Below, in pieces: positions 59,061-64,000 of a stretch of DNA of 64,000 bases (the stretch's first letter is position 1; each line of letters opens with the position of its first letter). The notes below the pieces were generated by a model that did no database searches, was not told the origin of the DNA, and worked only from the letters and a program-made list of their open reading frames with translations. Origin of the DNA: Sipunculus nudus. Taxonomy: Eukaryota > Annelida > Sipuncula > Golfingiida > Sipunculidae. Made by a program: the position numbers and the translations under genes. Where the stretch lies: NCBI GenBank assembly GCA_026874595.1, contig CM049316.1, forward strand, positions 67,480,676-67,544,675, written 5' to 3'.

Positions 59061-62060
59061 AGAACCATTGTTATGGGATTGAACAGGAAGGGGAATCTTT
59101 AAAGTATGTAGAAGAACCTATATCGATAACAGCATTGTAAGTTTATAATAACAAAATTAAGTGTAAAATGAAAAACGAAAATTTGATGACAGTTTCAAGA
59201 GCTCATGTAAAATAATAGGAAATATTATTTAGCCATGGTAAAATAGAAATCATCGTATTGCAACAGACAAGACACATTGATTCAGTGTTTGATTTGATGT
59301 AGTTTATTTTGAAGCATAGAACCTACCTGCAGGGATCACCGCTTAATATGTATTTGGCAGTTTCTTTTCCTGAATAAACTTGTAAAAGTTCAAGTCTAGA
59401 ATTGCTGTGCTAATTGAATTCCAATGCTGCAATCACTGCTATGCCTGAAGATTCCAGCGCTTCTGTGACAGTTCAAGTCCAGCCCCGCGGTGCCAGTGTA
59501 TTCCAGGTGCTGTCAGCCTTTTGGTGCCTGCTGAGTCAAGCCCCTACCAATGGTGATGATTTAAATATAAGTCTGTATTTTTAAGCAAGCAAACGTGGGA
59601 ACAATTATCCTGAAATGCCACGCACTTCATACGGGATACGCTGACGTGATTGGTGTCTTTGAAGAAGTAACTATATTCTTCAGAGGACATTTCCACGTTA
59701 CACATGATGAAGGCCTTGGTGAGATGGCACAATGTCTCCTCCGTTCTATGTAGCAGGTGGTGAGTTTTGATTTTGTGAACCATTTAAGATAATATTGGGA
59801 AAATTATGCTTAAGAGTTAGACTCAATGTCTTAAGAAAGACTCAACAAAACACCTGAGCTCATTTCAAAATGCATGCATAATCATAATCAACATACGTTC
59901 CCACCTTACCATGGCTGAGTACATCAACGCATAATTACATGACAACATCAACAGTCAAGATTCCGAGAAGGAATTGTTATAAGTTATAAATGAACACACT
60001 ATGCGGGATTAAGACTGATTGTTAAATTTATCAGGGTCGATGCAATGGATATCAATAGGTGAGGGACTTGCATTTCCGGTAGGCGGTGCTACGCACGTAT
60101 GTAACGCTGGTCGGGCATAAAGAATTGTGACCGGCACCTTGCTTGCAGTACCTGTTTGACGCCGCATATAGCGCTTTTGCGCATGCTCTGATTTTAATTT
60201 CCTGTTTACCGCTCGAAAAACAAAGTCAAGACAAACTTGTGCTGGTGAGGTTTTTTTTTAAGTTATATCAATATTTAGCAACCACAATATGAATCCAAAC
60301 TTTTCAAATTCGAATTAGGCAAAGTTATGAGAATGATACAAAGTTCAGACAGAATTTTGTCAGATGCGGTACAATGAACATGTCCAATTTGTAAACTTTG
60401 TAATATATGTCGGCCCAGGTGCTAAATATTGAGTATTTTTTTGTCAGTGTGGTTTCACTGTCTAGTAACTGTCAGGATGTGGTTTCATCTGCTATCACCC
60501 GTCAGAATGCCAGCTGGTTATAACGTAACAGCCTGGCTTTTGACAGTTCTGTGACGGATCGTGTCGCGATCTCTGCGGGACGCTTAACATAGTGTATTTG
60601 ACAGTGTCAGTGGACGAAAATAATAATAATGCCATAGTTGATCGTGCGCGTTTTTGTTATTAGTTACTCTGTTACTAAAAGTAATTTGTTTATGGTATAT
60701 ATGCCTGATATTATTATTTCATATTTATAACACTTTGTGTACATACTACGTAGCTGGTGTTTATAAATTGTAAACTACCTCTAAAGTCGAAGCTTAGTTA
60801 ATAAATATAATTCACACACTGAAATATGTCGAATCACCTGTTTAATTTTTTATATTAAATTATCTGTATTTTATTTCCGGTACATTGTGCCAGAGCAGGA
60901 GATAGGTCCAGCCCGTTTAGCCCGTGGAATAACATACAACAATAAAACGTCCACATTGTCTGAATATATGTAGCTGTATATGTATTTTTTATTGAACATG
61001 GTAACATTGTGTACATTTTTGTTCTATATTTCACATTTTTCTACATTCCAACATTCATTTATGAACAGTCAGAATACAGTATTAATATTATTATTCATCT
61101 ATTTCCTTCATTTTTCCATCATACATATGGACACTTTTGTATAAATGTTTTATATATGTTTTAAAACTTATAAAAACATTCTTAGGTAATCCTTCCCTCC
61201 TTACTTCTCAAAATGGGTAAAATCTTTGTATAGCTTATGTATGCATGCACTTTTATGCGCGCTGTTTAGGGGTATGAGTCAATATAATTATGAATAACAA
61301 TATATTTGACATATAATCTATTTTCAAATAGAGTGATTCGATCTTTAAACCTCGTATCTTTCGTGGTTTATATAAATAATATGTCAAAATTTGAAAGCGT
61401 TAGTATTTTTCATTTAATAAAATGTGCAAGGGGGTAATACAAACATTGGGGGTTACCTGGAGATACGTACAGACTACAATTTCATAAATTTCAGAAATCA
61501 GGGGTAATCTGAAATGGGGTAACCTGAACCCTTTGCATCTCGTTCCATAGTCAGTGTGTCTTTCCGGAGAGCCGCAAGAATATGGTACACCAAAATAAAA
61601 ACTGATCAATAAAAATTTACGACCATGCAGGTCAGGATAAAAAAAATAAATGCGGAATCTCCCCAGAGCTTCATCATAATGAAGTTTGCAATAATTTATT
61701 TTCGTTTTCATTATAAATTCATTCGTTAATAATTACGACACAAATTCCTGTGATTGGTCTACCCAAGGTACCCGTCATTATTTACTGCCTATATCATTAA
61801 TGAGCCCACCTGAGGCCAGGCAGTAATGACTAATTTTTCATCCAATTCAAAAACCACCAATTGGACCTGATGATATCTTCTGGTGTGACGATAGAGTAAT
61901 CGTGAAAGTTATGTTACAAGATGCGAAGGATAACATATATTATTGAAAAAAAAAAAAACAGGTCGAGTATTAATGGAAAGTTTTAAATACATTTTCCTTG
62001 ACTATTTGTCTTTCCCTATATAGCGGCATACATCTCACTTCTGTTTTGTTCCATAACCAG
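59061..62060. other. No gene seen
   Basis: This is AT-rich, single-copy-looking sequence. I could not support any exon. Short open frames here lack recognisable motifs or good splice sites on both sides. Confidence 0.4.
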
Positions 62061-62243
62061 CAGACACGACCTTATAGTCCTGATATGCTACAGAGGATAA
62101 ATAAGACTATTTGGCATCATCGCTGCCGTAGTTTGAAACCGGACCTTGACAATGAAGCTAAACTAAATCACATATTCCTTAAAAGCGAGCTCATCTATGG
62201 AAATATTGATCCAAAGGATAGGTATTTTTTAAAACTCTTAAGG
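62061..62243 (+). CDS. Possible exon of an unrecognised gene
   Basis: The acceptor-like 'gttccataaccag' precedes a 61-codon open stretch beginning 'QTRPYSPDMLQRINKTIWHH' and ending 'DRYFLKLLR'. It then meets either a TGA or a donor-like AG|GTGAAA. Composition is balanced and charged, unlike neighbouring AT-rich noise. I do not recognise the protein. It could be a true internal or terminal exon, an old transposon piece, or chance. Confidence 0.3.
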
Positions 62244-62885
62244 TGAAAAAAAAGAATATGGTGTCTTTCAAGTTTTTTAAATTCTTACTTTACCCGATAC
62301 AATTTACCCAGGTAAAATATGAATGAAAAGTTGATGACTGTATGGCATTGATTGGTTACATAAATACATTAAATGAAAAGAGAACTTTAATAAATTATAT
62401 GAAAGAGAACTCAACGTCTATATAGATGAGGTCAGGGTGATCTATTTTATTTGTTATAGATTCGTAGAAAACTGTATATAAAATCGGAGCTTCGTAGCTG
62501 CACATCTCTCTACGAGCGGAATACGAAGGGTTAAAGTATTTTCATAAATGATAACTTTATTTTCTGGATATACCATAAGCTTTGTTCAATTTGTCCAATG
62601 ATGGATAGAGGCTTATTTTCCTGTTTTTATTCTAAAGTCAGCATATTGGAGTATCAGGTGGTCAACTTATAAGAACTTCTCATTGCCAGTTAATTTTTTC
62701 ACCATCACATTATTATATATAGACGACAATAAATTTCATTAAAAAAAAATTCTTCCATGTGAAGAATCAAAGGTCTATTAGATTTCTTCTTATTGAAAGC
62801 TCACATTGATTAATGTTATTTATATATCTTTCTTGAAAGGTCAACTGATGTCAAAACGCCTCATGTCACGTGGATCAGGATGTCA

Positions 62886-62951
62886 TTAGACTTTTCCCAT
62901 TAGACCATCAACTCCACCTGGCCAGACTGCCAACGATATGATCTTCACGTT
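62886..62951 (-). pseudogene. Possible next exon of the cystathionine gamma-lyase-like gene, with stop
   Basis: A strong acceptor ('ccttttctttctcag') leads into 'NVKIISLAVWPGGVDGLMGK'. This aligns with the conserved segment that follows the previous exon in cystathionine gamma-lyases (Lys, Leu-Ala and Gly-Gly positions). TAA occurs at 62,888-62,886, where the enzyme would continue. Either the exon is broken (pseudogene or 1-nt error) or the alignment is fortuitous. Confidence 0.4.
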
Positions 62952-63652
62952 CTGAGAAAGAAAAGGAACGTAAAAACTCGAAAAAATATGACTTCTGGTC
63001 TAAACGAGGGGGTTATCGTTATCTGTGCCATCCGGGGTTGCCTATGTTTACCAGGTAAAACATATTTGAGTTGTTCCCGATATACCGCATACATAAACGG
63101 AGTATATATTGCATAAAATTTGATTAAAGAAAATAAGATATAAAGAAAATAAAGTCGTACTCTACAGATCTGAATTGAATTTTAATGTTATCATTAAAAA
63201 CGACAATTCTTAATAGAATTTGCATTTTGCTAAACAAAATGTTACAAATGCTGTTTACAAACTAGAAACAGTCTATGTTTCAATGACAATATTCATTATT
63301 TAAAAAAAAATATGACAGAATTACATCTCTCCCTTAATCTCTATCTCCAGGCAGAGTAACATAAATATAGATATTCCCAGAATAATGAATATAAATGATT
63401 AACCATCATAGCAAACCAAATGGTTATTGGGTCATACCTCTTTTTAAATAAAACATTATATTCAAGCTGCTCTTCTTTTACTTTCAACATATCAGATTGT
63501 AGATTTCCAAATGTAGGGAATATCTTTCCTATTTTCTCCGGTTGGTAAGTCTTGGAAATAGTTTAGACTACATTTTTCCGGACATGTGGACATTTGGTTC
63601 ACTAAAAAATCTGTTAAAATATGTAATATATTCGTGTTTGCATAATACTAAC

Positions 63653-63787
63653 CCCAATAAGTGTTTTAGCTGGATTGAGTCCCACCTTGACGATGAAGAA
63701 AGTAATACCGCTGAAATCTGACATCTGTTTCTTGGCAATTACATGACAAGGGTGAGAGGTCAGGCCGGGGTAAGATACTTTCTCAAT
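63653..63787 (-). CDS. Cystathionine gamma-lyase-like exon (partial gene)
   Basis: This is a 45-codon phase-0 exon with acceptor 'tttcttgttacag' and donor GTTAGT. The translation starts 'IEKVSYPGLTSHPCHVIAKK' and continues 'SGITFFIVK'. The V-x-YPGL-x-SHP motif, followed after a short spacer by a hydrophobic 'G(I/M)(T/V)(F)F' strand, is a hallmark of the C-terminal part of PLP-dependent Cys/Met metabolism enzymes (cystathionine gamma-lyase/synthase). In that family the enzyme cleaves cystathionine to cysteine in transsulfuration. The PLP lysine and N-terminal domain would lie on exons beyond the right edge of the window. The downstream exon looks damaged, so the locus may be a pseudogene. Confidence 0.7.
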
Positions 63788-64000
63788 CTGTAACAAGAAA
63801 TTAAACTTTAAATTTTAAATTCAAATATTTTTAATAATTTTAATTTTTTAATTAAAGTATTAAGATGTTTTTTAGAGTAACCATAACAATAATATTTGAA
63901 TCCAGTGGAAAAAGCCGGCCGCAGATAAAACTGCCAATCCTGCAAATGTTTTGTGTAGGCTAAAGTAATCATTGTAAAGTGTTTGCTTTTGTTAATTAAT

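Noticed and set aside
61400-61711. 103-codon minus-strand frame
   Set aside because: It contains repeated G-rich 'ggggtaa' words and no known motif. It is likely chance or an old repeat.
1-64000. CRISPR array, operon or prokaryotic gene cluster
   Set aside because: Nothing in the window has those features. Genes are intron-split and the repeats are eukaryotic transposons and microsatellites.

Overview
This window is eukaryotic and most likely from an invertebrate. It is AT-rich, genes are split by GT-AG introns, and long (TA)n, (CT)n and (GA)n microsatellites and several classes of metazoan transposon fill most of the space. The repeat types would suit a marine invertebrate such as a mollusc, but that is an inference; no gene here fixes the species.

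The window is organised around a tandem segmental duplication. Unit 1 runs from about 1,419 to 29,466 and unit 2 from about 33,208 to 57,261, in the same orientation. Each carries a six-coding-exon gene on the minus strand for a monocarboxylate-transporter-like (SLC16 / MFS) protein. The unit 1 gene (exons between 17,028 and 11,645) reads through as an intact 426-residue protein. The unit 2 gene (exons between 48,688 and 34,651) has the same exon lengths, but it has a one-base deletion in the last exon that cuts off 25 residues, two altered donor sites, and a 9.3-kb retrotransposon in intron 4, 17 nt from the splice acceptor. It is probably a decaying copy.

Mobile elements explain most of the length difference between the units. 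In unit 1 there is a Ty3/Gypsy-related element (1,548-7,000) whose pol order is integrase, then reverse transcriptase, then RNase H. That order is the hallmark of Gmr1-like elements; this copy has lost gag/protease and has a 5'-truncated LINE inserted near its 3' end. Unit 1 also has a foldback-like element with long inverted arrays of a 15-20 bp motif (7,513-10,737) and a further 2.4-kb unit-specific insertion (18,045-20,487). In unit 2 there is the near-complete Gypsy element (35,810-45,154) with gag, protease, RT, RNase H and integrase, and a Tigger/pogo remnant (55,508-56,552). Because unit 2 keeps the empty sites of the unit 1 insertions and unit 1 those of the unit 2 insertions, the insertions postdate the duplication.

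The spacer between the units (29,467-33,207) holds a decayed LINE RT. The right flank (57,262-64,000) holds a 320-340 bp tandem array, a LINE tail remnant, one anonymous possible exon, and one or two exons of a cystathionine gamma-lyase-like gene on the minus strand at the far right edge. Most other open frames in the window are chance or low-complexity translations.
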